Part shown: positions 52,561 to 61,605 of the stretch, in pieces
How the letters are laid out: every line of letters begins with the position of its first letter
Numbering within the stretch: position 1 is the stretch's first letter
Program-made: the position numbers and the translations under genes
The notes under the pieces: model-generated
Seen by the model: the letters and a program-made list of their open reading frames with translations, nothing else
Databases searched by the model: none
What the model was told of the DNA's origin: nothing
Source of the DNA: Vreelandella boliviensis LC1
GTDB lineage: Bacteria > Pseudomonadota > Gammaproteobacteria > Pseudomonadales > Halomonadaceae
Direction of reading: 5' to 3'
DNA length: 64,000 nucleotides
Assembly (NCBI RefSeq): GCF_000236035.1
Contig: NZ_JH393258.1
Span: forward strand, 711,065-775,064

Positions 52561-53417
52561 GCGCCCCTGCACGCCGAGAGGTGGTGCACTTTATGGTGTC
52601 ACGTGGCCTGAGTGAGCGCCGGGCGCTCCGTGTCGTCCGCATGAGTGCCAGTGCATTGCGCTATCAAGCGGCCCCAGACCGCAATGAAGCATTGCATGAA
52701 CGCATTGTGGCCTTGGCATATCGGCATCGTCGCTACGGCGCTGGCATGATCTACCTGAAGCTGCGCCAAGCCGGTGAACAGGTCAATCATAAGCGCGTCG
52801 AGCGTCTCTATGCCGCGGCTCGGTTGCAGGTGAAGCGACGCAAGCGTAAGAAGGTTCCCACGTCTGAACGAAAGCCCCTTGGCCGACCTTGTGCCGCCAA
52901 CCAAGTCTGGTCGATGGATTTTGTTTTTGACCGTACGGCGGAAGGTCGCGTGATCAAGAACCTCACCGTTGTCGATGACGCCACCCATGAAGCCGTGGCT
53001 ATCGTACCTGAACGCGCCATTGGTGGGCTGTCGTTAACACGGATACTGGATCATCTAGCTGTACACCGTGGGCTCCCTAACGCCATTCGTATAGATAATG
53101 GCAAGGAATTCTGTGGGCGGGCCATGGTGGCGTGGGCTTATCTACGTGGCATTGCCCTGTTTTTAATCGAACCTGGAAAACCCAATCAAAACGCCTATAT
53201 CGAATCGTTTAACGGGCGCTTTCGAGATGAATGCCTGAACGAGCACTGGTTCACCAGCCTGCATCACGCCAGAGTTGTCATCGAGGCATGGCGACGGGAA
53301 TACAACGAGGAACGACCTAAGAAGGGACTGGGAGGATTAACGCCTTCCGCCTATGCCGAGCAACTGGCGTTAAAAAACGATAAAGTAACTTCAGACTCTA
53401 AACCCGGGTGCTACTGA
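52554..53417 (+). CDS. IS3-family transposase OrfB (DDE integrase domain)
   Basis: A 287-residue protein. The HTH_21-type RRYGAGMIYLKLRQAG segment is followed by the retroviral integrase-like core with Asp122 (VWSMDFVFD), Asp181 (AIRIDNGKEF) and Glu217 (AYIESFNGRFRDECLNEHWF), a DD(35)E triad. The protein ends with GLTPSAYAEQL. It overlaps OrfA in the -1 frame and is normally made as a fusion. All catalytic residues are intact, so the element may still be active. Confidence 0.93.
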   Translation: MVSAPARREVVHFMVSRGLSERRALRVVRMSASALRYQAAPDRNEALHERIVALAYRHRRYGAGMIYLKLRQAGEQVNHKRVERLYAAARLQVKRRKRKKVPTSERKPLGRPCAANQVWSMDFVFDRTAEGRVIKNLTVVDDATHEAVAIVPERAIGGLSLTRILDHLAVHRGLPNAIRIDNGKEFCGRAMVAWAYLRGIALFLIEPGKPNQNAYIESFNGRFRDECLNEHWFTSLHHARVVIEAWRREYNEERPKKGLGGLTPSAYAEQLALKNDKVTSDSKPGCY

Positions 53418-53431
53418 GGATGGGGTGACGT

Positions 53432-53731
53432 CGTCGCCATCGAAAAAATTTTGAACAATGGTTAGAAACTTTAGGCGCAAAAAAAGAGTTTCCTCCTTTT
53501 TCAGAACCGACTGATCAAATACCTATTAGGAGAAAAGCTTATGATTTTTCACATGCTAAGCTTTCAGAAAGGAGAATAAAAATTCTAAAATTGTATGCAG
53601 CGGGATCAACCCAAGCTGAAATAGCAAGGCAGCTTGGAGTTTCAAGGCAAGCAGTCTCAAAGTCACTTTTCAAGTTAAGGGGATATTTTAATACTTGGGG
53701 AGAAATTTCACTTAAGAGTCTGATAAAATAA
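53432..53731 (+). pseudogene. 3' fragment of an HTH gene split by IS3
   Basis: One hundred codons open from the IS boundary, ending in TAA at 53729-53731. The translation has FEQWLETLGAKKEFPPFSEP and a clear helix-turn-helix (LKLYAAGSTQAEIARQLGVS then RQAVSKSLFKLRGYF), like the C-terminal reading head of sigma-factor region 4 or KorA-type regulators. The start has been lost to the IS, so it is truncated. It may have been an island regulator or transfer-region repressor; that is a guess. Confidence 0.65.
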
Positions 53732-53794
53732 GACAAACAAAAAAGCATCATAAATATCATATTTCTAAGCATTCAGAATGCTCTCCACTTATTC

Positions 53795-54124
53795 TTAGAT
53801 GGGATCCTGGTTGCCAAGCCGTCTCCAAAAACCATTTACAAAATCTCTATCTTTAGCTTTCATTGAGTGAAGAGATACATTTCCTTCTCGACAATTAACA
53901 AAAGAACAATCTTCTTTTCGCTCAGCCAAAATAAAGCCTTGAGTTGAAAACTCCGTTAAAACAGCGAGGGTCTTACTGGATCTTTTCATTGCAAAAATTT
54001 CCAAGTGACCCCGAACAAAATGCTTAAGAGCTTCAGCGGAAAAATGTCTATAAGTTTCGAAGCTAGTTTGTAAAATCGGCATAGCGTCAGGATTTAAAAT
54101 ATCCGTTAAATTTAAAGCAACCAT
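53795..54124 (-). pseudogene. C-terminal part of a frameshifted nuclease-like gene
   Basis: The frame (109 residues from an internal ATG at 54124, open further upstream) is the continuation of the gene at 54174-54770. Just beyond that gene's stop the other frame reads EANKQLESSFLIDKNHLSRG and runs straight into this segment. One extra base in the four-A run (TTTT at 54185-54188 on the plus strand) accounts for the break. The segment ends SMKAKDRDFVNGFWRRLG. No separate ribosome site is evident, so I do not read it as an independent gene. Confidence 0.7.
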
Positions 54125-54173
54125 ACCTCTTGAAAGATGATTCTTGTCAATTAAAAAGCTACTTTCAAGCTGT

Positions 54174-54770
54174 TTATTTGCCTCTTTTCTCTAGCTGACG
54201 CTGTGATTTTATCCTTTTGCATTCTACGTAAAGCGTCCTTCCATTTACTTGTGCGACCAAATCAGCTATATTATTTAGCTCAACGTAATATCCCGCCTTA
54301 ATAAATCTTGTTGCAACACCTAGCTCAAATGCAAAGTCTCTTGACTGATCTTTTTTGCTCCCAGTGCGAAACTTTTGACCCGAAACAGCCTTTTTTATTG
54401 AATCGAGATCGATCAACTCTTTATGCTTATCAAAAACATTTTTTATTCTTATTAATTCATTTGCTTCTAAATGTGCATTAAAAAAAACCCTTAAACTTTC
54501 TTTAGCTTCCACCTTTCCTTTCTTATTCAAAAATTCTACAAAATCTCTTTCATAGTCTCCAAATCGAGTTTTTTGATAATCTATACCGTATGAACTTATC
54601 CATTCGCATGCGAACTGGTACTCTTCTTTTAACTTTTCAGCATCAAAAATAAATTTATCATAACCTGGGTCTATATATTTCACGCTTAACTCCACAAGCC
54701 TTAAATTAGGTCTCTTTACCTTTCCAAATATGATAAAGAATGCACTTTCTTTATTAGAAAAGAAAAGCAT
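54174..54770 (-). pseudogene. N-terminal part of a frameshifted PD-(D/E)XK nuclease-like gene
   Basis: A 198-residue frame ending early. It shows a helical N-terminal region (LKEEYQFACEWISSYGIDYQ) and, near the end, a PD-(D/E)XK-like nuclease core: ELGVATRFIKAGYYVELNN, then IADLVAQVNGRTLYVECKR with Asp and E-x-K correctly spaced. The active site is therefore complete, but the reading frame breaks 10 residues later. The restored protein would be about 324 residues. It follows the integrase gene by 29 nt on the same strand and could be expressed with it. Family not recognised beyond the nuclease motif. Confidence 0.72.
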
Positions 54771-54799
54771 CTGACTTTATTACTCGAATGGTATAAAAA

Positions 54800-55864
54800 C
54801 TATTTATAAGTTTTTAAGTTATCTAGTTTATTTACCAAATCCTCAGCCCGCAGATGCGTGTACCGCCTTAACATCTGCATCGATTTATGACCACTTATCG
54901 CCGCAACCTCCTGATCGGATAGACCTGCCTCTACTAATCGGCTGACTGCCTCATGTCTTAAATCATGGAAGCGAAAATCATCGAGCTCTGCCTTCTTCTT
55001 GGCCTGATTCCAAATTTTCGTATAGACATAAGGGCCCCGCTTGCCTTCTTTGCCTGGCTCACCGAAAAACACCAGGTTGCAGTCAAGTGGGCACACTGGG
55101 TTGTTCAGGGCCTGCTTGAACGTTTCTGTCGCGGCTTGAGTTAGCGGCACAAGGCGGGCTTCGTTGTTTTTGGTGTCTGTAAGGCGCACCAGTCGGCGTT
55201 TAACGTCTACCTGGCTGCGAGTGAGGGTTAGGATCTCCGACGAGCGCATACCCGTCTCTAGAGCGATTCTGGCGATCCATGCAAGCATAGGGTTACTGTG
55301 CTGGCGTAACACGGCGAACAGCCGCTTCTCTTCCTGGGAATCAAGACGTCTACTCCGGCCCTCACCTGGGCTAGGTTTGCGGATATTCTGAACAGGGTTA
55401 TACGTCAGGCCCAGCCCCCACTCTTGAATCGACACTGTAAACAGGTGGCCAAGCAGGGCAAGCTCTAGACGCACGGTATTGGGGCTGATTAGCTCACCTC
55501 GGCGTCCCAAACTGTTTAAGCGCTTATCACGGTAGTTGGCGACTAGTTCTGGCGTAAGGGCTGCTAGAGAGTATTTACCCAAATGTTCGATCAGCGTATT
55601 GGCCTTGAGGCGTTCGCTTTTCTGGCTGCTGGGTTTCTTGGTAGGGGTAATGTCGGCTAAGTAGCGCTTTAGCGCTGCTTCAAGCGTCATTCTTTCTGAG
55701 GCACTACGCTGGATATAAAGGCCGCGCACCATTTCATCTTCAGTGCGGCGTGCCCAATCTTGGGCGTCACGTTTGGTTCGGAAGGTCTTTGCGATGGTTG
55801 GCCAACCCGACTTGCGGATGACGGCTTTCCAGGTTGCAGAAGGGGTCTTGACGATGGTGGCCAC
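54800..55864 (-). CDS. int: Tyrosine recombinase integrase of the island
   Basis: A 354-residue phage-type integrase. An N-terminal arm-binding domain (WKAVIRKSGWPTIAKTFRTK) and a SAM-like core-binding domain lead to the catalytic domain with Arg207 (ETGMRSSE), His300-x-x-Arg303 (FHDLRHEA), His326 (ISGHKS) and nucleophile Tyr335 (RRYTHL). The full R-H-R-H-Y set is present, so it should be active. It starts about 95 bp from the right attachment site and points away from the tRNA, the usual layout. It should integrate and excise the island at the tRNA 3' end. Confidence 0.95.
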   Translation of the reverse strand: MATIVKTPSATWKAVIRKSGWPTIAKTFRTKRDAQDWARRTEDEMVRGLYIQRSASERMTLEAALKRYLADITPTKKPSSQKSERLKANTLIEHLGKYSLAALTPELVANYRDKRLNSLGRRGELISPNTVRLELALLGHLFTVSIQEWGLGLTYNPVQNIRKPSPGEGRSRRLDSQEEKRLFAVLRQHSNPMLAWIARIALETGMRSSEILTLTRSQVDVKRRLVRLTDTKNNEARLVPLTQAATETFKQALNNPVCPLDCNLVFFGEPGKEGKRGPYVYTKIWNQAKKKAELDDFRFHDLRHEAVSRLVEAGLSDQEVAAISGHKSMQMLRRYTHLRAEDLVNKLDNLKTYK

Positions 55865-55959
55865 AAAAAATCTCCAGGGTCTGAAAGATCGGCGCTGTAC
55901 CGAAACTGTACCCTTGGACTAGGGGACTCACCAGAGACAATTGCTAAGTTACTGATTTT

Positions 55960-56038
<79 letters not shown>

Positions 56039-56165
56039 GAAAAGTGTGCATATCATAGCGAATGTGACCGAGTGAGGCTAGCCCCATTGCGCTATCTTGA
56101 TGTCATTACGGCACTTTATGTGGATTGGGCAGTCTGGTGAGTAGTTCTTTATGCGGAGACGCGCT

Positions 56166-56741
56166 GTGAAAGCATTGATTGCTCTATTCCCCTTATTGTT
56201 GGCGATGCCCGTGCACGCTGACTGGCAACTTGATCCTGGCCAGTCGCGGGTGCAGGCGTCGATTACCCAGCTCAACGGCGAGGCGCCGCAAACCCATCAC
56301 CATCAGGTGCGCGATCTGCAGGGCGATATCTCCAGCGATGGCACTCTTCGCTTGCCGTTAAAGCTCAGCCAAACGGATGTACTTGAACGCTTTGGCGAGC
56401 TGCCGCCGTGGATAGGCTTGTTGGCGAACACCACCTTGGTGACGCTCGAGGCGCAAATGCCGCCAGAGAGATTGGATGGCTTGGATATTGGTGAGTCGTT
56501 AGTGGAGACGCTGACCTTTAGCGTTCAGTCAAACATGGTTAACCAACAGGAATCCGTACCACTGCGGTTTACCCGCGAAGGCTTGAATGAGATACGCGTT
56601 ACCCACGCCGAGCCTATGGCGATGGACGGCAGAGCGCTGATGGCAAACAGCACGGTGCGAACCGTGCTGTCCATGCTGGGCTATCAAGAGATTGACGAGC
56701 ATGTGCCCGTCACCCTCAATGCGCTGCTAGTTAACCGTTAA
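56166..56741 (+). CDS. YceI-like exported protein
   Basis: A 191-residue protein from GTG 56166, preferred because GGAG lies 8-9 nt upstream and the export signal then begins cleanly (KALIALFPLLLAMPVHA, cut before DWQLD); ATG 56151 would add five basic residues. The mature part has DWQLDPGQSRVQASITQLNG, RLPLKLSQTDVLER and VTLEAQMPPERLDGL, with the look of the YceI lipocalin-like beta barrel that binds isoprenoids in the periplasm. The match is moderate. Convergent with the ABC exporter, 3 nt apart. Confidence 0.72.
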   Translation: MKALIALFPLLLAMPVHADWQLDPGQSRVQASITQLNGEAPQTHHHQVRDLQGDISSDGTLRLPLKLSQTDVLERFGELPPWIGLLANTTLVTLEAQMPPERLDGLDIGESLVETLTFSVQSNMVNQQESVPLRFTREGLNEIRVTHAEPMAMDGRALMANSTVRTVLSMLGYQEIDEHVPVTLNALLVNR

Positions 56742-56744
56742 AGG

Positions 56745-58559
56745 TTAGCTACTGAGTACTTCTACATCCCCCGCCTGGGCTTCGCCGGTTTGAACCCTCC
56801 ACTGGGCGGCGTAGTGGCCATTAGCAGCTAACAGGCTTGAGTGGGAACCCCGCTCGGCCACTTGGCCTTTCTCAATCACCACGATTTCATCGGCGTGAAC
56901 AATAGTGGAAAGGCGGTGGGCAATCATAATCACCGTGCGGCCATGGGCAATGTGCTTAAGCGAGCGCTGAATGGCCGCTTCGGTTTCGTTATCCACTGCG
57001 CTGGTGGCCTCATCCAGCACAAGAATCGGAGGGTCTTTAAGTAGCGCCCTGGCTAATGAAAGCCGCTGGCGCTGGCCGCCGGAAAGCCGCACGCCCCGCT
57101 CCCCTACCGGCGTATCCAACCCTTGGGGCAGCGTTTCGATAAAGCTCCACGCCTCGGCTGTTTTTGCTGCGTCTGTAATCGCGGCTTCATCGGCGTCGGG
57201 TTTGCCGTAGGCAATATTGTCGCGAATGCTGCCTTCAAACAGGTAAACATCCTGGCTGACCAAGCCAATTGACTGGCGTAGCGAGTTCATGCTGACGTCG
57301 GTAATCGGCTGGTCGTCAATTAGAATGCGTCCGTTTTCAGGGTCGTAAAAGCGCAGCAGCAGTTTGATCAGGGTTGATTTACCCGACCCAGTCGCCCCGA
57401 CCAGCGCCAGGGTGCTGCCTGCGGGCGCGTTTAGCTGAATGCCTTCCACACCAACGCCGCTGGTAGCGTAGTGAAAGCTCACATTGTCGATGGTCACTTC
57501 GCCACGCACCGGCTGAGCGAGCGGTGTGGTGCTGTCGTCTTTGACGGTAATCGGCACTTCCAGTAGATCGAGAATGCGCCGCGTGCTGGCCATGGCACGC
57601 TCAAACAGGTCGATCACCTGAGCCAAGCCAGTGAGCGGCCAGAGAAGCCGCTGAGTCAGGAATACCAGCACGCCGTAAGCGCCCACATTTAGCGAGCCAT
57701 TGAGCGCCATCATGCCGCCGACGGTAAAGGTGGCAAGAAAGCCTGCCAAAATCGCCATGCGGATCACCGGAATAAACGCAGAGCTGACCTTGATCGCCTT
57801 TCTGTTGGCTTCTACGTAGGCTTCGCTGGCATCGCGCAGGCGTTCGGCTTCGCGCTCTTCACTGGTAAAGCTTTTAATCGTCGCAATACCGCTGAGGTTG
57901 TTGGATAACCGGCTGGCCAAATCACCGACTTTTTCACGCACATCGCTATACAGCGGCCCGGCTTTACGCTGGAAGAAGAACGCGCCCCAAATGATCAGCG
58001 GGATAGGCGTAAACGCCAGCAAAGCAATTAGCGGCGAAAGCACAAAGAACACCGCGCCAACCGCCACCACGGTGACGACCACCTGAATAATCGAATTAGC
58101 CCCGCCGTCTAGAAAGCGCTCGAGCTGATTGACGTCGTCGTTCATGGTGGCCACAAGCTGGCCGGAGCTTTTCGATTCAAAGAACGCCATATCCAGCCGC
58201 TGGGCGTGCTCATAGGTATCCTGGCGCATATCCGCTTGTAAACGTTGAGCTAAATTACGCCAAAGAATTTGAAACAGGTACTCAAACAGCGACTCCCCCG
58301 CCCAGATAAAGAACGTCAGCACCGCCAGCATGGTGATCTGCTGTTGAGGCGTCTCAAACCCCAGGCTGGCCACAAAGCTCTGCTCTTGGTTGACCACCAC
58401 ATCGATGGCGACACCAATCAAAATCTCTGGAGCAATATCAAACAGCTTGTTGATAATCGAGCAGGCGGTGGCGGCAATGATGCGCCGCCGGTAGCCTTTG
58501 GCGTAGCGCAGTAGCCGCACCAGAGCTTGAAAACTGTGTGCAGGAGAGGACACAAGCAT
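56745..58559 (-). CDS. ABC exporter, fused membrane and ATPase domains
   Basis: A 604-residue half-transporter. Six membrane segments span about 20-310. The ATPase has Walker A VGATGSGKST, Q-loop GLVSQDVYLFEGSIRDNIAYG, signature RLSGGQRQRLSLARALLKDP, Walker B ILVLDEATSAVDNETE and H-loop IAHRLSTI. The type resembles MsbA and the YbtP/YbtQ siderophore-cluster exporters. It lies 27 nt behind the siderophore ATPase gene on the same strand and so is probably the last gene of that Fur-regulated operon, suggesting a role in siderophore handling. Confidence 0.88.
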   Translation of the reverse strand: MLVSSPAHSFQALVRLLRYAKGYRRRIIAATACSIINKLFDIAPEILIGVAIDVVVNQEQSFVASLGFETPQQQITMLAVLTFFIWAGESLFEYLFQILWRNLAQRLQADMRQDTYEHAQRLDMAFFESKSSGQLVATMNDDVNQLERFLDGGANSIIQVVVTVVAVGAVFFVLSPLIALLAFTPIPLIIWGAFFFQRKAGPLYSDVREKVGDLASRLSNNLSGIATIKSFTSEEREAERLRDASEAYVEANRKAIKVSSAFIPVIRMAILAGFLATFTVGGMMALNGSLNVGAYGVLVFLTQRLLWPLTGLAQVIDLFERAMASTRRILDLLEVPITVKDDSTTPLAQPVRGEVTIDNVSFHYATSGVGVEGIQLNAPAGSTLALVGATGSGKSTLIKLLLRFYDPENGRILIDDQPITDVSMNSLRQSIGLVSQDVYLFEGSIRDNIAYGKPDADEAAITDAAKTAEAWSFIETLPQGLDTPVGERGVRLSGGQRQRLSLARALLKDPPILVLDEATSAVDNETEAAIQRSLKHIAHGRTVIMIAHRLSTIVHADEIVVIEKGQVAERGSHSSLLAANGHYAAQWRVQTGEAQAGDVEVLSS

Positions 58560-58586
58560 TCCTTACTGAAATTTTTTGTGGATTGA

Positions 58587-59402
58587 CTAGTTGCTCGCTT
58601 GGATGCGCCGCACATTGGTCAGTAACGGGCAGCCGGTAGCGGGGTCGGTTAATAATGAGCATTCTACCTGATAAAGCATTCGCACCAAGTCTGGGGTGAC
58701 CACCTTGGCAGGCTGCCCTTCTGCGATAATCTGACCTTCGCGCATGGCGATTAGATGGTCAGCGTAGCGGCAGGCGCTGGCGAGATCGTGCAGCACCATC
58801 ACCACCGTACGGCCGTGGTGGGCAAGGTGCTTCACCAGCTCGAACACTTCAATCTGGTGGCCCAGATCCAGTGCTGAAGTGGGTTCATCCAGCAACAGCA
58901 GCGGAGTTTGTTGGGCGATGGTCATGGCGATCCAGGCGCGTTGGCGCTGACCGCCGGAAAGCGCATCAATTGGCCGATCAGCGAGCTGTTCAAGCCCTGC
59001 CGCCGCTAGCGCGTGCTGCACCACGCGCTGGTCTTCTGCTGACCACTGGCGCAGCCAGCCCTGGTGGGGCTGACGACCAAAGCGGATTAGCTCGGTCACG
59101 GTGAGCCCCTCCGGCGCGACGGCTTCCTGAGGCAGTAGCGCCAGTTGAGTGGCCAGTTGACGGGTGGGCAAGCGCTGAATATCGGCGCCATCGAGCAATA
59201 CGGCACCGCTATCGGGTTTGTGTAAACGAGCAAGCCCGGCCAACAACGTCGATTTTCCGCAGCCGTTGGGGCCCACAATGGCGGTGACTTGGCCGCTGGG
59301 CAGGGTGATATCCAAGCTATCAATCACCTGCCGGGAGCCATAACTCATGCCGAGCGACTGCGTGGCAAGAGAAGGCATGGTGGGTGTTGGAGATTGGCTC
59401 AT
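58587..59402 (-). CDS. Siderophore ABC importer ATPase (FepC/FecE type)
   Basis: A 271-residue ATPase from ATG 59402, with GGAG upstream; the frame extends 11 codons further inside the permease gene. Walker A GPNGCGKST, Q-loop LLPQEAVAPEGLTVTELI, signature LSGGQRQRAWIAM, Walker B LLLLDEPTSALDL and H-loop VLHDLASA. The Q-loop/PEGLTV run is typical of siderophore uptake. Overlaps the permease stop by 4 nt (ATGA). Confidence 0.92.
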   Translation of the reverse strand: MSQSPTPTMPSLATQSLGMSYGSRQVIDSLDITLPSGQVTAIVGPNGCGKSTLLAGLARLHKPDSGAVLLDGADIQRLPTRQLATQLALLPQEAVAPEGLTVTELIRFGRQPHQGWLRQWSAEDQRVVQHALAAAGLEQLADRPIDALSGGQRQRAWIAMTIAQQTPLLLLDEPTSALDLGHQIEVFELVKHLAHHGRTVVMVLHDLASACRYADHLIAMREGQIIAEGQPAKVVTPDLVRMLYQVECSLLTDPATGCPLLTNVRRIQASN

Positions 59403-60583
59403 GTAAAACTCCGTTGGGGACGCATTAATATCCAAAGTAACCAGGGCCCGCCGACCACGGCGGTAACGATACCCACCGGAATCTCGATAGGCGCCAGCAG
59501 CGTACGCCCGGCCAAGTCGGCGAGCACCATGACCAGCGCCCCCGCCAGCGTTGCCGCCAAAACCGGCACGCTACGGGAGCTCGACAGCGAGCGAGCTATC
59601 TCCGGGCCAATCAGCCCCACCATGCCCACCGGCCCGGCAACAGCGACCGCCAAACCCGTCAACGCGACAGACAGCAGCAGCACTTCCAACCGGCGTCGCC
59701 TCACGTTTACGCCTAACCCGCTGGCGGTGGCATCCTTGAAACGCAGTAGCGTTAGCGAGCGGGCTAACGCCATTGCAGTGGCCAGCCCTAACGCCAAGCC
59801 GAACATCAGTAATTGAAGCGCGCCGCTGGGGCGGGCATTGAGCGAACCTACCGTCCATGGGTAGGCGGCATTGGCGGTGTCAATGGCGACTCGCGCCAGC
59901 ATCAGTTGCGTCACCGCGCCAAACACCGCGCCCACGCCAATCCCCGCCACGATAAAGCGATAGCCCTGGGTGCCGCTGCCCGCGGCGAGCCCGAAAGTGA
60001 GTACCGCAGCGGTGGTCGCCCCGGCTAACGCCATGGCTGGCGGCGCGATGGAAAAGCCGACACCCACTATGGAGGCCACTGCAAACGCTGTCGCGCCATT
60101 ATCAATGCCGATAATACCAGGTGTCGCCAAGCGATTACGGGCCAGGGTTTGCATCAGTATGCCCGCTAATGCGAAGGCCGCCCCGGTACTTACGGCGGCG
60201 GCCAAACGCGGCAAGCGTAGCTCTTGCACCACAAAACTCGCCATCATATCGGCGTTGCCAAACAGCGCCTGCAGCACTGCCATTGGGGCAACCTTAACGC
60301 TGCCCAGGCTTAGGTAAATAACACTGGCAAGCAGTAGCGCGCCAAATAGGCCCAGGTTGACCACCACCGCACGCTGTTCAAACATCAGGCTGTTCGCACC
60401 GTGGCGACCTTGCCAGGCGAAACGCCAGTAACCTTGCAGTGGCGGTACGCTGTCATTTTCGCCCCCACCCGACAGGATGCCATAAAAAGCAGGCATATCA
60501 GCTGGCCTGCCAGATGAGGCATTGCCAGATGAGGCATTGCTAGATGAAGAACGAATAGATGTGGTTTTCATAAACCCACTCAT
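59399..60583 (-). CDS. Siderophore ABC importer permease with extended N-terminus
   Basis: A 394-residue FecCD-family permease from ATG 60583, which overlaps the upstream permease stop (ATGA); an alternative is ATG 60571. Membrane part: EQRAVVVNLGLFGALLLASV, RLPRLAAAVSTGAAFALAGI, RNRLATPGIIGIDNGA and GMVGLIGPEIARSL. Before the first membrane segment lies an unusual hydrophilic stretch of about 65 residues rich in Ser, Asn and Gly (SSSSNASSGNASSGRP), partly encoded by a 15-bp tandem repeat. FecCD permeases normally have only a short tail there. Confidence 0.87.
   Translation of the reverse strand: MSGFMKTTSIRSSSSNASSGNASSGRPADMPAFYGILSGGGENDSVPPLQGYWRFAWQGRHGANSLMFEQRAVVVNLGLFGALLLASVIYLSLGSVKVAPMAVLQALFGNADMMASFVVQELRLPRLAAAVSTGAAFALAGILMQTLARNRLATPGIIGIDNGATAFAVASIVGVGFSIAPPAMALAGATTAAVLTFGLAAGSGTQGYRFIVAGIGVGAVFGAVTQLMLARVAIDTANAAYPWTVGSLNARPSGALQLLMFGLALGLATAMALARSLTLLRFKDATASGLGVNVRRRRLEVLLLSVALTGLAVAVAGPVGMVGLIGPEIARSLSSSRSVPVLAATLAGALVMVLADLAGRTLLAPIEIPVGIVTAVVGGPWLLWILMRPQRSFT
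60509..60538. repeat. 15-bp tandem repeat in the permease N-terminus
   Basis: Two exact copies of GCCAGATGAGGCATT followed by a diverged partial copy. On the minus strand they encode the NASSG repeats. In-frame length change is possible. Confidence 0.85.
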
Positions 60584-61605
60584 AACATCGGTAGGCGGCG
60601 CGCACGCACGACCGCTATTAGTACGGGTGCGCCGCACAGAGCAGTGAGTACGCCCAACGGTAATTCTGAAGGGGCAACCACCACGCGCGAGATGATATCC
60701 GCCGCGAGCACCATCAGCGGCCCGATGGGCAGACAAAACCATAGCGTGCGACGAATATCAGGCCCGGCAAAGGCCCGCGCGACAAACGGCACCACCAACC
60801 CTACAAAGGCAATTGGCCCTGCGATGGCAGTGGCAGCCCCGACCAGTAGCGCCACGCAGGCGACGACCAACCATCGAATAAGCTTGGGGTGATGGCCCAA
60901 CCCCGAGGCCACTCTTTCGCCTAGCGCCAGGGCAGCTAACGGCCGAGCAATCAGCGCAACCACCACTGACGCGATCAGCATACTGGGTAGCACGGCGAAC
61001 AGGTCGTCCAAGCGGCGGCCGGCCAAGCTGCCAATCACCCAGAAACGAATTTCATCAGCGGCACGCTGGTCGTAAAGCAGTATCAACGAGGTTAATGAAG
61101 CGAGCAGACCAGAAAAAGCAGCCCCGGCAAGCACGAGCCGGATAGGGTCGTTACCCACACCGCGAAAGCGCGCCACGCTCAATACACACACGCAGCCCAC
61201 CAGCGCACCTAACTGCGCGACCGGAATACGTAAGGTGGCGGCGCTGGCACCCAGCACTAAGGCCAACGCCACAGCAAACGCCGCCCCCGCGCTAACCCCT
61301 AGCAGACCCGGCTCGGCCAGCGGATTGCGGGCCACCGCTTGTAATAAGGCCCCCGCCACACCCAACGCCATGCCCACCGCAATGCCTATCAAGGTGCGCG
61401 GTGCGCGCAGCTCCCAGACGATGAAGCGCGCCTCACTGTCCTGAGCACCGCTAAGTAGCGCCAGGGCTCTGCCGGGGCCAACGCTACCCGCGCCGATTAA
61501 TAGACTAACGAGACTCACCGCCATAAGGGCGGTGAGTAGTAGTATCATTAGCGTGCGGGGAGTAGCACGCCTAACGCTAGTCGTTGCAAAACGTGGAACC
61601 GTCAC
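60580..61605 (-). CDS. Siderophore ABC importer permease (FecC type)
   Basis: A 341-residue FecCD-family permease with LRAPRTLIGIAVGMALGVAG, RNPLAEPGLLGVSAGAAF and AFVGLVVPFVARAFAG. It overlaps both the binding protein stop and the next permease start by 4 nt. About nine or ten membrane segments; length normal. Confidence 0.92.
   Translation of the reverse strand: MTVPRFATTSVRRATPRTLMILLLTALMAVSLVSLLIGAGSVGPGRALALLSGAQDSEARFIVWELRAPRTLIGIAVGMALGVAGALLQAVARNPLAEPGLLGVSAGAAFAVALALVLGASAATLRIPVAQLGALVGCVCVLSVARFRGVGNDPIRLVLAGAAFSGLLASLTSLILLYDQRAADEIRFWVIGSLAGRRLDDLFAVLPSMLIASVVVALIARPLAALALGERVASGLGHHPKLIRWLVVACVALLVGAATAIAGPIAFVGLVVPFVARAFAGPDIRRTLWFCLPIGPLMVLAADIISRVVVAPSELPLGVLTALCGAPVLIAVVRARRLPML

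Larger units (their letters stand above)
52236..53427 (+). mobile_element. IS3-family insertion sequence
   Basis: About 1.19 kb. Ends are related inverted repeats beginning CACCCC (left) and ending GGGGTG (right), with shared inner blocks AGTAGC and TTTAGAGTC. They are flanked by ACGT on each side (52232-52235 and 53428-53431), which fits a 4-bp target duplication. Two overlapping transposase frames lie inside. ACGT is palindromic and adjacent bases are also symmetric, so the exact ends may be off by a few bases. Confidence 0.8.
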
